From Gammaproteobacteria bacterium (GTDB taxonomy: Bacteria > Pseudomonadota > Gammaproteobacteria > Acidiferrobacterales > Sulfurifustaceae): a DNA stretch of 64,000 nt. The stretch lies in NCBI GenBank assembly GCA_029863005.1, contig JAOTWF010000003.1:1-64000 (forward strand), in the 5' to 3' direction. Both the position numbers and the translations under genes were made by a program. The notes under the pieces were generated by a model, which was given only the letters and a program-made list of their open reading frames with translations, was not told the DNA's origin and did no database searches. Shown piece after piece: positions 41,392-54,249 of this stretch (position 1 is the stretch's first letter; each line of letters opens with the position of its first letter).

Positions 41392-44225
41392 CCTGGCGGC
41401 TGATGGGCGAGATCCGGTTCGCCGCAATGTCTTAGAATTTCCGCGCGAGCGGCCTCACGCATCCGCAACGCCGCAATCCAGTCGGTCCCTTCTGGTTGCA
41501 GCGCGCGCCCCACGATTAAATTGATTGTTCCGTGGCGCGGAAACCACTGGCCATCGCGCAGGATAGAGCGCGTGCCACGCAGCGTCACGGGCACCACCGG
41601 CACACCGGCCTCGGCGGCGGCAACAAAAGCTCCAAGGTAAAAGGGTAACAAGCCCGGCGAACGCGTGAATGTCCCTTCGGGAAAAAAAACGAGCGTTCGA
41701 CCCTCACGAGCGACGCGCACCAGCTGGCGCGCATCTTCCACGCCGCGCGCGAGATCAAGGCGATCCACGAATTCTGCGCCGATATGTCGCAAAAATACAT
41801 GGGCGATAAAATTATCGGTTATTTCTCGTTTCACGACGAAACTGAACGAGCCCGCCAGCATTCCCGTGAGAACAATGCCATCCAGGTAGCTGGCATGATT
41901 TGCCACGACCACACAGGGACCCTGAGGAAGGTTTTCAATCCCTTCCATGCGTAGGAACGTGCCGGAGAGACGCAACAAACAGCGTGCCGCCACGTGGATG
42001 AATTTTCGTGCCCAGGTCTCGCGCGGCAACAGGATCACCGTCGCCCAGACCGGAACCGCCAGGACACAGAATAACGTCCAGGCATAGACGGCATAAAGGA
42101 TGGCGCCAGACGTACGCAGGATCCGGCGCAGTTGCGGCAACACGCCGGCCCGGATCAGGCGTGCGTACTGACGCCACAAGGCGGGGGATGACGCGCCGAT
42201 GCCGCCGCGTTCGTATAGATTACGGCTGGCGGCTCGCCGCACCTTGCCGCTCGAGGTCTTGAGCACGGCATACGGCGGCGCGAGGACTACTTCATCCGGG
42301 AGCGTTCCAATCAGACCCATGACCGTCGCGTTGACGGCGGCGCGCAGCCGCGCTTGCGCCTCCGCGCCGGCTTCGCGCGTTTCCGCGAGCACCACCAGTT
42401 TTTCGGTGGTGGAGGCGTGCGGCTGGCTTCCGAAGACGGCAACGCAGCCCTTGCGTATCCCGGGGATATTCCCCACGGCCTCTTCCAGTTCATGCGGATA
42501 AATATTGCGTCCGGCGCGGATGATGACGTCCTTGACGCGTCCGGTGAGGTAGACATCGCCGCCGGCCATGTAGGCGAGGTCACCCGAGTCTAACCACGCG
42601 TCATGGAACAGACGCCGCGTTTCCTCCGGATTGCGGAAATAACCGGAGGTGACCGATGGCCCACTAATCTCGAGCCGGCCTTCCTCGCGTTCCGCTACCT
42701 CGTGTCCGGTGCCGTCCACAATACGGATTTGGTGTCCCGGGAGCGGCCGACCGCAGGCCACGAAGCGCAAAGCGTTGACGTCGTCCGTGTCGGCGGGCCA
42801 CGCCCGGCCGTCAAGCATGAACACCTTGCGCTGCACGCGATCGATGACGGGCGCGCGCCCAGGTGGAGGAAACGCGATTCCCAATGACGACTCGGCAAGT
42901 CCGTAGACCGGCGCCATGGCCTCCACGCGAAAACCGTGGCGGGAAAAGCGTTTGTGGAATCGCGTGATTGTATCGGGGCTGACCGGTTCGGCACCGTTAA
43001 AAGCGAGGCGCCAGGTGCTTAGATCCAGTCCCTCGATGTCGCGATCCTGGATGCGCTGTAGGCATAATTCATAGCCGAAATTGGGCGCGCCGGAGAGTGT
43101 CGCGCGATGTCGATCGATGGCCCACAGCCAGCGCTCTGGACGCGTGAGAAACATCAGCGGTGACATCACCACCAGCGGCATGCCGTAGTACAAACTTCCG
43201 AGCCAGGCCCCGATGAGCCCCATGTCGTGGTACAACGGCATCCAGCTGACGAAGACATCGGCGGAACTGACTCCCATCGCGTTACCCATGGCGCGAAGAT
43301 TGGCCAGCAAATTGGCGTGTGTGAGGATCACCCCTTTCGGGTTGCCGGTAGACCCGGAGGTGTATTGCAGCAAGGCGATGTCCTGAGCCTGGGCCGGAAA
43401 GGCTGCCATTCCCGTTGCGGAGCCAGCTGCCGCGGCGGTCAGCTCCTCGACACCGATCACTGTATGCAAATTCTCGACCTGCATCCGCAGCAACTGCGCG
43501 GCGGGTTTCACCTCCGCGAAGGTGATGAGAAAGACGGCGCCGGCATTGGCGAGGATGCGCCCGTGTCGGCGTAAATGTTCTTCGATTTGTGAGACGCGCA
43601 TCGGCGGGTAAATGGGCACCGGAATACCCCCGGCCATCAACACGCCGTAAAAACTGTAAAAGTAGTCGCGCCCGGTGGGCAACATAATCGCCACCGTTTG
43701 GCCCGGACGCAGATCGCGTTCTCTCAAACCTGCCGCCACGGCGGCGGACCCATCGCGCAGCGCCGCGTAGGAAATTTCTTCTTCCGCGCCGGATTGCGTC
43801 ACGAGATAGATATGCGGTCGCGCTGGATGGGCGCGCCCGTGCCACTCCAGCACCTCCAACAAGGAATTTGCTGAGGCCGGCGTGGCGTTGGCTCCGCCGT
43901 GATCAGTCGGCCTCTGTGTGGGCGAAAAGCGGTATGGTGCTGTCGACGTGACTCCCTGTTGCACTGCGCGCATCAGATCGCGCGGAGTCTCTGCGGTCGT
44001 CAGGAGATGTTCCGGCAGGCTGATGCCGAGCGCGCGTTCAATCCGTGAAATCAGCTCCACCCTCCCGAGACTGTCGAAACCCAGCTCACGGTCCAGCAGG
44101 CTGTCGAGTGAGGCCGACGGGATGGAGGAGAGGGCCGGGCGCAATTCCGTGGCGAGTTGCCGTACCTGCTCCAGGATAATCTGGCCTGTCTGTTCCGCGT
44201 CTGCTTCTCGCTGTTCGATTGCCAT
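41385..44225 (-). CDS. ACP / AMP-ligase / acyltransferase fusion protein
   Basis: A 946-residue multidomain protein. Residues 10-95 form an acyl-carrier domain with the phosphopantetheine serine Ser52 in LGFDSLGR. Residues 120-690 form an acyl-activating domain (YTSGSTGNPKGV at 288-299, MAPVYGLAESSLG, DSGDLAYMAGGDVYLTGR), close to fatty acyl-AMP ligases. Residues 740-930 form a PlsC acyltransferase (NHASYLDG at 776, FFPEGTFTRSPG near 848). It could activate, carry and transfer an acyl chain to a lysophospholipid. A GGAG site precedes the ATG. Substrate is unknown. Confidence 0.88.
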   Translation of the reverse strand: MAIEQREADAEQTGQIILEQVRQLATELRPALSSIPSASLDSLLDRELGFDSLGRVELISRIERALGISLPEHLLTTAETPRDLMRAVQQGVTSTAPYRFSPTQRPTDHGGANATPASANSLLEVLEWHGRAHPARPHIYLVTQSGAEEEISYAALRDGSAAVAAGLRERDLRPGQTVAIMLPTGRDYFYSFYGVLMAGGIPVPIYPPMRVSQIEEHLRRHGRILANAGAVFLITFAEVKPAAQLLRMQVENLHTVIGVEELTAAAAGSATGMAAFPAQAQDIALLQYTSGSTGNPKGVILTHANLLANLRAMGNAMGVSSADVFVSWMPLYHDMGLIGAWLGSLYYGMPLVVMSPLMFLTRPERWLWAIDRHRATLSGAPNFGYELCLQRIQDRDIEGLDLSTWRLAFNGAEPVSPDTITRFHKRFSRHGFRVEAMAPVYGLAESSLGIAFPPPGRAPVIDRVQRKVFMLDGRAWPADTDDVNALRFVACGRPLPGHQIRIVDGTGHEVAEREEGRLEISGPSVTSGYFRNPEETRRLFHDAWLDSGDLAYMAGGDVYLTGRVKDVIIRAGRNIYPHELEEAVGNIPGIRKGCVAVFGSQPHASTTEKLVVLAETREAGAEAQARLRAAVNATVMGLIGTLPDEVVLAPPYAVLKTSSGKVRRAASRNLYERGGIGASSPALWRQYARLIRAGVLPQLRRILRTSGAILYAVYAWTLFCVLAVPVWATVILLPRETWARKFIHVAARCLLRLSGTFLRMEGIENLPQGPCVVVANHASYLDGIVLTGMLAGSFSFVVKREITDNFIAHVFLRHIGAEFVDRLDLARGVEDARQLVRVAREGRTLVFFPEGTFTRSPGLLPFYLGAFVAAAEAGVPVVPVTLRGTRSILRDGQWFPRHGTINLIVGRALQPEGTDWIAALRMREAARAEILRHCGEPDLAHQPPGH

Positions 44226-44246
44226 GGCAATCTCCGTAGACGAACT

Positions 44247-45701
44247 CTAACCGAGGCGTCTGGCCTCCCGGTAGAGCTTCAGGTAATCCTGGGCGCTGCG
44301 GTGCCAGGAAAAATCCTGGCGCATGCCAGCGCGCATCAAGCATTTCCAACGGTCGCGATCCCGCCACAGCGCGAGCGCGCGATCCACAGAAGTGAGCAAC
44401 GCGCTGGCGCCAGCCTCCTGAAATACGATCCCCGTTGCCTTGCCAACACGAATATTCTCCTCTGTGGCATCGACCACGGTATCGGCGAGCCCACCAACGC
44501 GACGCACAATCGGAATGGTTCCGTAGCGCAGGCTATAGAGCTGGTTCAGGCCGCAAGGCTCGAAGCGTGACGGCATCAGAAACATGTCCGCCCCAGCTTC
44601 AATCTGATGCGCCAATTGCTCATCGTACCCGATATGTACCGCGAAGCGGCCTGCATAACGCACGGCCTGCTGGCGCAGCGCTTCTTCATAGGTGGTTTCC
44701 CCGCTGCCCAGCACCGCGAGCTGCAGCGGTCGGAGCATGAGCGCGGGGAGCGTATCCAGCATCAGGTCGATGCCTTTCTGCTCCACCAGTCTCCCCACCA
44801 TCCCGATGATAGGCATTTTGTTTTCCGGCAGCAGACCGAGTTTTTTCTGTAACGCCAGTTTGTTGGTGGCTTTATTCTTTGGTCGGCGGACCGAGTAGTG
44901 CTTATCAATAAACGGGTCGCGTGTCGGATTCCATTCCGAAAAATCGATCCCATTCAGAATCCCACTCAGATGCGCGGCCCGAACCCGCAGCAGACCATCC
45001 AGTCCACAGCCGTGTTCAGGTGTTTGAATTTCGAGTGCATAGGTGGGACTGACAGTGGAGAGTTGGTCGGAAAATAACAGCCCGCCTTTTATGAACGACA
45101 GTTGGCCATGAAACTCGAGCGCACCCGGCGACCAGAGATCGGGCGGAAGTCCCAGCGCTGTGAATGTCTGGTAAGGAAACAGGCCTTGATACGCCAAATT
45201 GTGAATCGTGAATATCGTGGCCGGCCGAGATTTTTCTCGCGCCAGCAACACGGGCACTAAACCCGTTTGCCAGTCATGGCAATGGACCACGTCCGGTCGC
45301 CATTTTATCCGGCTGTGCCCCAGCGCGAGCGCGGCACCCACATGCGAAAGCAGCCCGAAGCGCATGGCGTTGTCCGACCAAGGTTGACCGTGGGGATCAA
45401 GATAAGGATTGCCAGGCCGGTCGTAGGCCTTGGGGAAATCGGCCAACCAGGTAATCACTGATGTGCCAGGGAGATTGGTTTCCAGAATATTCACTGGCGA
45501 ATCCAGGCCCGGGATATTCAGCGCCGCAATAGTCTTGAACTTGCCGGCACGCGTAACCGCGTCGCGGTAGGCCGGTAACAGCAGACGAACATCCGCGTGC
45601 AGAGATTTTAGCGCCGCCGGCAGACTGCCAACGATATCGCCCAGACCGCCGGTTTTGATCAGCGGATGGGCTTCGCTTGCCACGAACAGGATTTTTTGCA
45701 C
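44247..45701 (-). CDS. glgA: Glycogen synthase (ADP-glucose)
   Basis: A 484-residue GT5 enzyme that extends alpha-1,4-glucan from ADP-glucose. KILFVASEAHPLIKTGGLGDIVGSLP is the ADP-glucose motif; HCHDWQTGLVPVLL and RFEPCGLNQLYSLRYGTIP are signatures. The GTG at 45701 was chosen because it gives the canonical start; a TTG 11 codons upstream is possible. It is divergent from glgC, and lies 21 bases after (reading direction: before) the fusion gene, so the latter may be co-transcribed. Confidence 0.95.
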   Translation of the reverse strand: MQKILFVASEAHPLIKTGGLGDIVGSLPAALKSLHADVRLLLPAYRDAVTRAGKFKTIAALNIPGLDSPVNILETNLPGTSVITWLADFPKAYDRPGNPYLDPHGQPWSDNAMRFGLLSHVGAALALGHSRIKWRPDVVHCHDWQTGLVPVLLAREKSRPATIFTIHNLAYQGLFPYQTFTALGLPPDLWSPGALEFHGQLSFIKGGLLFSDQLSTVSPTYALEIQTPEHGCGLDGLLRVRAAHLSGILNGIDFSEWNPTRDPFIDKHYSVRRPKNKATNKLALQKKLGLLPENKMPIIGMVGRLVEQKGIDLMLDTLPALMLRPLQLAVLGSGETTYEEALRQQAVRYAGRFAVHIGYDEQLAHQIEAGADMFLMPSRFEPCGLNQLYSLRYGTIPIVRRVGGLADTVVDATEENIRVGKATGIVFQEAGASALLTSVDRALALWRDRDRWKCLMRAGMRQDFSWHRSAQDYLKLYREARRLG

Positions 45702-45840
45702 GTTTATCAGTCCGAAATCGAGAAAATCATTCAAGAAGGGTTAGTGTATTTGAATTCATGGTGTTATGGTAAATTTAGAATCATCACTGTTTATGGATGA
45801 ATCCACAGCACAGCCGTTACCAAAAGAAGGAGGTGCGACC

Positions 45841-47109
45841 ATGAATCTGGGCCAATCCTCACAACACATTGCCAGGCTGACACGCGATACCCTGGCGCTG
45901 ATACTTGCCGGTGGCCGCGGGTCGCGGTTGAAGCATCTCACTTTGTGGCGCGCCAAGCCCTCGGTTCATTTCGGCGGTAAGTTCCGCATCATTGATTTCC
46001 CGCTATCAAACTGCATGAATTCCGGCATCCGGCGCGTTGGCGTGTTGACACAATACAAAGCGCATTCGCTAATCAAGCACATTCAGCGCGGTTGGGGATT
46101 CCTGCGCGGCGAACTCAATGAATTTGTGGAACTGCTGCCCGCGCAGCAGCGCATCGAAACCTCGTGGTACACCGGCACCGCGGACGCGGTTTACCAGAAC
46201 CTCGATATCATCCGCAATCATGACCCGACCTTCGTGCTCATCCTCGCTGGCGATCATGTTTACAAGATGGATTACGGCTCAATGCTGGTTCACCACATTG
46301 ACAGCGGTGCAGATGCCACGGTTGCCTGTGTGGAAGTGCCGGTGGCGCGGGCGCGTGAGTTTGGCGTGGTGCAAGTGGACACGGACAGCAAGGTCATTGG
46401 TTTTCAGGAGAAACCGGAAAACCCGGAGCCATTACCGGGTAATCCTGAGATAACGTTGGCTTCCATGGGAATTTATTTGTTCAATACCAAATTTCTGTAT
46501 GAACAACTGGTCCGCGATGCGGATACGGCGTATTCGGCGCATGATTTCGGCAAGGACCTCATCCCCTCGATCATCGATACCTATCGCGTCATGGCCTATC
46601 CGTTTCGCGACCCGGCCACCGGCCATCAGCCTTACTGGCGCGACGTCGGCACCGTGGACGCCTTCTGGGAGGCGAATATCGAGCTGGTCGAGATAACGCC
46701 TGAGCTTAATCTCTACGATATCAAGTGGCCAATCTGGACCTATCAGGAGCAGCTCCCGCCGGCCAAATTCGTATTCGACAGTGACGGCCGCCGCGGGATG
46801 GCGGTCAATTCAATGGTATCGGGGGGTTGCGTCATTTCCGGTTCACTGATTCGCCACTCTCTCCTTTTTTCGGACGTGAAGGTGCGCTCCTACTGCGAGA
46901 TCACCGATTCCGTCGTCTTGCCCGAGGTGATCATCAACCGCCACTGCCGGTTGAAGCGGACAGTTATCGACAAAGGCTGCCACATCCCGGAAGGCACCGT
47001 TATCGGGGAGAATTTTGAGGAGGATGCCAAACGGTTTTACGTGAGCCCTCAGGGCGTGGTGCTGGTGACGGCGGAAATGCTGGGCCAGGAACTGCATCAT
47101 GCCCGATGA
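45841..47109 (+). CDS. glgC: Glucose-1-phosphate adenylyltransferase
   Basis: A 422-residue ADP-glucose pyrophosphorylase. [41 protein letters not shown] is typical, followed by [12 protein letters not shown] and [16 protein letters not shown]. The C-terminal beta-helix region has the left-handed repeats. The ATG at 45841 has a strong AAGGAGG site seven bases upstream; an in-frame upstream codon is less likely. It supplies ADP-glucose to GlgA and overlaps the next GH57 gene. Confidence 0.95.
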   Translation: MNLGQSSQHIARLTRDTLALILAGGRGSRLKHLTLWRAKPSVHFGGKFRIIDFPLSNCMNSGIRRVGVLTQYKAHSLIKHIQRGWGFLRGELNEFVELLPAQQRIETSWYTGTADAVYQNLDIIRNHDPTFVLILAGDHVYKMDYGSMLVHHIDSGADATVACVEVPVARAREFGVVQVDTDSKVIGFQEKPENPEPLPGNPEITLASMGIYLFNTKFLYEQLVRDADTAYSAHDFGKDLIPSIIDTYRVMAYPFRDPATGHQPYWRDVGTVDAFWEANIELVEITPELNLYDIKWPIWTYQEQLPPAKFVFDSDGRRGMAVNSMVSGGCVISGSLIRHSLLFSDVKVRSYCEITDSVVLPEVIINRHCRLKRTVIDKGCHIPEGTVIGENFEEDAKRFYVSPQGVVLVTAEMLGQELHHAR

Positions 47110-48805
47110 TAGCCGCTTGAAAGTCGTGCTGTGCTGGCACATGCATCAGCCGCAGTACCGCGATCTGTTGAGCAACGTCTATCACCTACCGTGGACCTAC
47201 CTGCACGCCATCAAGGATTACACCGACATGGCGGCGCATCTCGAGGCCGTTCCCGGCGCACGCGCCGTGGTCAATTTCGCGCCATTGCTGCTCGAGCAGC
47301 TTGAGGAGTACGCCAAACAGGTCGAGGGATTTCTCACCAACAGCTGGGCCATCCGTGATCCTGTGCTCGCGGCCCTGGCCAGTCCCGCGCTGCCGCCGGC
47401 GGATGAGCAGCGTGTCATGCTGATCAAGACCTGCCTGCGCGCCAACGAATTGCGCATGATCGCCCGCTACCCGGCCTACCAGCGCCTGGCGGAAATGGGC
47501 TCCTGGTTTATAGAGCACCCCGGATCCCTGAACTACCTGAGCAACCAGTTCCTCGCCGACCTGCTGGTGTGGTACCACCTTGCTTGGCTAGGCGAGACCG
47601 TACGGCGCAGTGATGTGCGTATCCGGCGTCTGCTTGACCAGTCGTCCAGTTATTCTCTGCATGATCGGCGCGAGCTCCTCACGGTCATCGGCGAATTACT
47701 TTCGAATCTCATCCCGCGTTACCAGCAACTCGCGGCGCGCGGGCAGGTAGAACTTTCTGTGACACCTTACGCCCATCCAATTTCACCGCTGCTGCTTGAT
47801 TTTTCCTGCGCGCATGAGGCGGTGCCACAAGCGCCGCTTCCATTGTTGCCCCGTTACCCGGGAGGAGAGGAGCAGGCGCGTTGGCATATACGCGAAGGCA
47901 TCGAGACATTTCGCCGGTATTTTGGTTTTCAGCCGGTCGGGTGTTGGCCCTCGGAAGGCGCCGTCAGTTCGGCCTCCTTGAAATTGATGGCGGAATCAGG
48001 TTTTCGCTGGACCGCCAGTGGTGAGAGCGTATTGCGAAACAGTTTGACGCGGGCACATCACGCGGATCATCACGCGAAAGAGGCCTGGTTGTACCGACAC
48101 TACACGGTCGCCGACAATAGCATCGGATGTTTCTTTCGCGACGACGGTCTGTCGGATCTCATCGGTTTTACCTACGCTACGTGGCATGCAGACGATGCCG
48201 TCAACAACTTCGTGCATCATCTGGAAAATATCGCGAACTGCTGTCGTGCGCACCCCGAACACGTGGTCTCGATCATCATGGACGGGGAGAACGCCTGGGA
48301 GCACTATCCGGATAATGCCTATCATTTTCTGAGCGCGTTCTATCGTCGCCTGGCGGAACATCCCCGTTTTGAACTCACCACGTTCTCTGATTGCCTAACA
48401 ACCATTCCGGCCAAGCCCCTGCGCGAGCTCGTCACCGGGTCGTGGGTGTACGGCACATTGTCGACCTGGATCGGCGAAGCAGACAAGAACCGGGGATGGG
48501 ACATGCTCGGGGATGCCAAACGTACGTTCGATGCCACCGTTAACCAGCTCGACGGCGATCACCTCGAACGTGCGCGGCGCCAGCTCGCCGTCTGCGAGGG
48601 GTCGGACTGGTTCTGGTGGTTCGGCGGTGACAACCCGCCGACCACGGTGGCCGATTTCGAGCAACTTTACCGCCAGCACTTAACCAATCTCTATCAGTTG
48701 ATTGGTGTGGAACCGCCGGAATATCTCGCACAGGTATTTACCCACGGTGGCGGCGAGCCGGTACACGGTGGCACCATGCGTCCTGGGCAACTCTCCGCTG
48801 GATGA
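47099..48805 (+). CDS. GH57 glycoside hydrolase, amylase/pullulanase type
   Basis: A 568-residue GH57 protein. [21 protein letters not shown] is the first conserved motif. The nucleophile Glu286 is in CWPSEGAVS and the acid Asp395 in [12 protein letters not shown]. The end has [12 protein letters not shown]. These match the GH57 alpha-amylase/amylopullulanase-like group. It could trim or transfer glucan chains. It overlaps glgC by 11 bases, so expression is coupled with glycogen synthesis. Activity is not settled by sequence. Confidence 0.87.
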   Translation: MPDDSRLKVVLCWHMHQPQYRDLLSNVYHLPWTYLHAIKDYTDMAAHLEAVPGARAVVNFAPLLLEQLEEYAKQVEGFLTNSWAIRDPVLAALASPALPPADEQRVMLIKTCLRANELRMIARYPAYQRLAEMGSWFIEHPGSLNYLSNQFLADLLVWYHLAWLGETVRRSDVRIRRLLDQSSSYSLHDRRELLTVIGELLSNLIPRYQQLAARGQVELSVTPYAHPISPLLLDFSCAHEAVPQAPLPLLPRYPGGEEQARWHIREGIETFRRYFGFQPVGCWPSEGAVSSASLKLMAESGFRWTASGESVLRNSLTRAHHADHHAKEAWLYRHYTVADNSIGCFFRDDGLSDLIGFTYATWHADDAVNNFVHHLENIANCCRAHPEHVVSIIMDGENAWEHYPDNAYHFLSAFYRRLAEHPRFELTTFSDCLTTIPAKPLRELVTGSWVYGTLSTWIGEADKNRGWDMLGDAKRTFDATVNQLDGDHLERARRQLAVCEGSDWFWWFGGDNPPTTVADFEQLYRQHLTNLYQLIGVEPPEYLAQVFTHGGGEPVHGGTMRPGQLSAG

Positions 48806-48921
48806 TTCCCGGGGTGTTCGATCAAGCGTCGTGCGCTGGTGTTGCGACATTGAAACAGCCGTCGCCTGGACTGGCGGAGTGCCTGCGACGGATGCCAGAG
48901 TCCAGCGGATGAACTTGATCG

Positions 48922-51480
48922 CTACAACCAGATCATATAGCCCGATTCGAACCGGTGTGACAAGGCGGGATGGAACGGAAACATGCGGATCTTGTAGTAC
49001 TGCAGTCCCGAGAGCCGTGGATAGAGATCCAGCTTGAACAGGGTTTCGCCAGATACATCTTCCGGGTCGGAGGCGAAAATGTGGCTGTCCAGCTTGGTGA
49101 ATTCTCCGTTTTCCGACTCGTATCCCACTAGGCATTCGACGAGCACATCATCCGCGTGCAGCCCGTTGAGCCGAGCCTTTACGCGCAGGGTCAGGGGTTC
49201 GCCGGCGCGGATTTCACTCTGACTGTCGTCGGTGCGCCACACACTGACCATAGACCAACTCTGATCGAGCCGTTTGCGCCACGAGGCGATTTCTTTGGCC
49301 CGGGCGAAATTATTTCCCAGCATCATCAGGCGTTGCCGCTTGGCGGGAGCGTAATAATTTCGCACGTAATCCATTACCATGCGCGAGGCGTTGAAGCGCG
49401 GAATCAGCGATTTCATCGAGTTCTTGGATTTTTTCACCCACTGTTCGGAATACCCGTGGCCGTTACGCTGGTAGTACAGGGGGATGACCTGCTTTTCCAG
49501 GATATCGAGCAGTTCCTGGGCCTCCTCGCGGTCGCGATAGGATTTGTCGTACTGGGGGCCGTGGGGCGTGATCGCCCAGCCGTTGTCGCCGTTGTACCCT
49601 TCTCCCCACCAGCCATCGAGCACGCTCAGGTTGATAACCCCATTGATCCCGGCCTTCTCGCCAGAGGTACCGCTGGCTTCCATCGGGTACTCGGGGTTGT
49701 TGAGCCAGACGTCCACGCTGGTGACGAGCTTGCGCGCCAGCGCCAAGTCGTATCCTTCCAGCAAGATGACCCTTCCTTCAAATTCCGGACGGCGTGAATA
49801 TTCGTGGATAATCTCGATTAGCCGCTGTGCCGGCAGGTCATGAGGGTGTGCTTTGCCGGCAAAAATAAAAAGCACTCGGCGTTTCGGGTCGTTTAGGAGC
49901 TGTGCGAACCGCCCGGGGTCGGAGAACAGCAGCGTGGCGCGTTTGTAAGTGGCGAAGCGCCGCGCGAATCCCACGGTGAGCACGTCCGCATCTTGTGGCG
50001 TAAGGTATTGAATATAGCGCTCGATCAGGGCTTCGCTGGTACCGTGGCGGCGATGTTGGAAGATAACGCGTCGCTTGACCTCGGCCAGCATTTCCGCCTT
50101 GAGCGACTGGTGCAGGCTCCAGTAGCTGTGATCGGGAATGTCGTCGATGTGTCGCCAGAATGTATCGTTTAGCAGTTCGTTGCGCCAGCCGCCGCCGAAG
50201 CGCATATCGAACAGATTCGACCACTCGCGTGCCAGGAAGGTCGGCACGTGCACACCGTTGGTGATACAGCCGATCGGGTTTTCATCCGGGGGAACCTGCG
50301 GCCAGATGTAGGCTGCCATGCGCGATGCCACTTCACCATGAATGCGGGACACCCCATTTCGGAAACGCGAACCGCGCAGCGCCAGTGATGTCATGTTGAA
50401 GCCGCCCTGTCCGCCAGGACTCGAACCGATGGAAAACAGCTTGTCCATGTCCAGCCCCAGCCCTTTAAGTTTGTGGCCGAAATATTTTTCCATCAGGCTT
50501 TTGTCGAAAATGTCATGACCGGCCGGCACGGGAGTGTGGGTCGTGAAGATGGTGTTGGCGGCAATCAGTTCCAGGGCACTGTCGAAGTCAAGGCCCTGGG
50601 AAACGTATTCCCGGCAGCGCTCCAGAATCTGAAATGCCGCGTGACCTTCATTGATATGCCATACCGTGGGGTTGAGGCCCGCCGCGTGCAGTGCACGCAC
50701 GCCACCGATTCCGAGGACCATCTCCTGCTGCATGCGGGTGTTGATATCACCGCCGTAGAGCTGGTAGGTGATGCGACGATCGGCCTCGTCGTTTTCCGGC
50801 AGGTCACTGTCGAGCAGGTATAGCGTGATGTGCCCGGCTATGGCTTTCCAGACTTTCAGCATGACACGACGCCCTGGTAAATCAATGTGCACGTGGATTT
50901 CGTTTCCATCAGCGTCTATCGCCGGTTTCACCGGAAGATCGGCAAACTGCGTGGGGTAGTAATGCGCTACCTGAGTGCCGCGTGCATCAATGGTCTGAGT
51001 GAAATAACCCTGACGGTAAAGCATGCCAACCGCGACAAAAGGAAGATTGAGGTCGCTAGCCGCCTTGCAATGATCGCCAGCGAGAATGCCGAGTCCCCCG
51101 GAGTAGATCTGGAAACTTTCGTGTAGCCCGAATTCGGCACAGAAATATGCGATCAGGTCATCTTTCGGGTCGAGATATTGCAGAATGTCGGCACGTGCGG
51201 TTTCCTGATGATAGGTGTCGTAGACCGACAGGACGCGGTTGTAGTCCTCCATGAACACGCGGTCTTCCCCGGCTTCGTTGAGCCGCTTCTGCGCCACACG
51301 CCGCAGGAATACCTTGGGATTGTGCCCGCAGGATTCCCACAGTTCGCGATCGAGCCGGAAAAATAGTCCACGAACCTCGCGGTCCCAACTGTAGAGCAGG
51401 TCGTTGGCGAGTTCTTTAAGTCGCTTGAGGCGTACCGGAAGAACCGGTTGGACTTCAAGGGTGTAACGTGTGCCGGGCAT
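48922..51480 (-). CDS. glgP: Alpha-glucan phosphorylase
   Basis: An 852-residue GT35 phosphorylase releasing glucose-1-phosphate. The N-terminal 100 residues are the DUF3417 extension of the phosphorylase subgroup. Signature segments are AEFGLHESFQIYSGGLGILAGDH, WHINEGHAAFQ, and the PLP-lysine region EASGTSGEKAGINGVINLSVLDGWW. The C-terminal 100 residues are a strand-rich tail (ECLVGYESENGEF). The ATG at 51480 was chosen over 20 upstream codons. It converges with the GH57 gene. Confidence 0.94.
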   Translation of the reverse strand: MPGTRYTLEVQPVLPVRLKRLKELANDLLYSWDREVRGLFFRLDRELWESCGHNPKVFLRRVAQKRLNEAGEDRVFMEDYNRVLSVYDTYHQETARADILQYLDPKDDLIAYFCAEFGLHESFQIYSGGLGILAGDHCKAASDLNLPFVAVGMLYRQGYFTQTIDARGTQVAHYYPTQFADLPVKPAIDADGNEIHVHIDLPGRRVMLKVWKAIAGHITLYLLDSDLPENDEADRRITYQLYGGDINTRMQQEMVLGIGGVRALHAAGLNPTVWHINEGHAAFQILERCREYVSQGLDFDSALELIAANTIFTTHTPVPAGHDIFDKSLMEKYFGHKLKGLGLDMDKLFSIGSSPGGQGGFNMTSLALRGSRFRNGVSRIHGEVASRMAAYIWPQVPPDENPIGCITNGVHVPTFLAREWSNLFDMRFGGGWRNELLNDTFWRHIDDIPDHSYWSLHQSLKAEMLAEVKRRVIFQHRRHGTSEALIERYIQYLTPQDADVLTVGFARRFATYKRATLLFSDPGRFAQLLNDPKRRVLFIFAGKAHPHDLPAQRLIEIIHEYSRRPEFEGRVILLEGYDLALARKLVTSVDVWLNNPEYPMEASGTSGEKAGINGVINLSVLDGWWGEGYNGDNGWAITPHGPQYDKSYRDREEAQELLDILEKQVIPLYYQRNGHGYSEQWVKKSKNSMKSLIPRFNASRMVMDYVRNYYAPAKRQRLMMLGNNFARAKEIASWRKRLDQSWSMVSVWRTDDSQSEIRAGEPLTLRVKARLNGLHADDVLVECLVGYESENGEFTKLDSHIFASDPEDVSGETLFKLDLYPRLSGLQYYKIRMFPFHPALSHRFESGYMIWL

Positions 51481-51610
51481 GTTTTCTCTGGATTCGTTCT
51501 GAATCTCTCTCTGGGTACATAGTATAGTATGGCGGCCCAATCAGAGTGATCTTGTTTTTTATACAGGGCGATGACATTTTAATCGCTCGCCGTCGTGGCG
51601 GTATCCACAC

Positions 51611-53786
<2,176 letters not shown>

Positions 53787-53807
53787 CATCAACTCAAGGA
53801 AAAATTG

Positions 53808-54149
53808 ATGAACTTTCTGATTTCCGAAGCCTGGGCCGAGGCCCCGGCCGCCGCCGGCGCTACGGCACAGGGCAGCCCGTTTACGACGCTGATCATGCTG
53901 GGGGTATTGTTCGCCGCGTTTTATTTCATCCTCATCCGGCCACAGGCCAAGCGCGCCAAGGAACACAAGGCCATGATTGCCGCGCTCGCCAAAGGTGACG
54001 AGGTGGTGACGGCGGGGGGCGTGCTGGGGCGGGTCACGACTCTCGGCGATGTTTATGTCACGGTCGACATCGCTGAGGGCGTGGAGGTCAAGGTACAGCG
54101 CCAGGCGGTACAAACGGTGCTCCCCAAGGGCACGATCAAGACAATTTGA
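53808..54149 (+). CDS. yajC: Preprotein translocase accessory protein YajC
   Basis: A 113-residue single-pass membrane protein. The segment FTTLIMLGVLFAAFYFILIRPQAKRAKEHKAM is diagnostic, followed by GDEVVTAGGVLGRVT. An AAGGA site precedes the ATG. YajC associates with SecDF in the Sec translocon. It sits between tgt and secD as usual. Confidence 0.95.
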   Translation: MNFLISEAWAEAPAAAGATAQGSPFTTLIMLGVLFAAFYFILIRPQAKRAKEHKAMIAALAKGDEVVTAGGVLGRVTTLGDVYVTVDIAEGVEVKVQRQAVQTVLPKGTIKTI

Positions 54150-54249
54150 GGATGGCTAAAGCCCCCAGAATCACCAGGAGCGTGAAATATTAAGAATTCT
54201 TCCTTTTTTTGCCGGCGCTCTTAGTGTCCTCGACAGATCTGAATCAATA

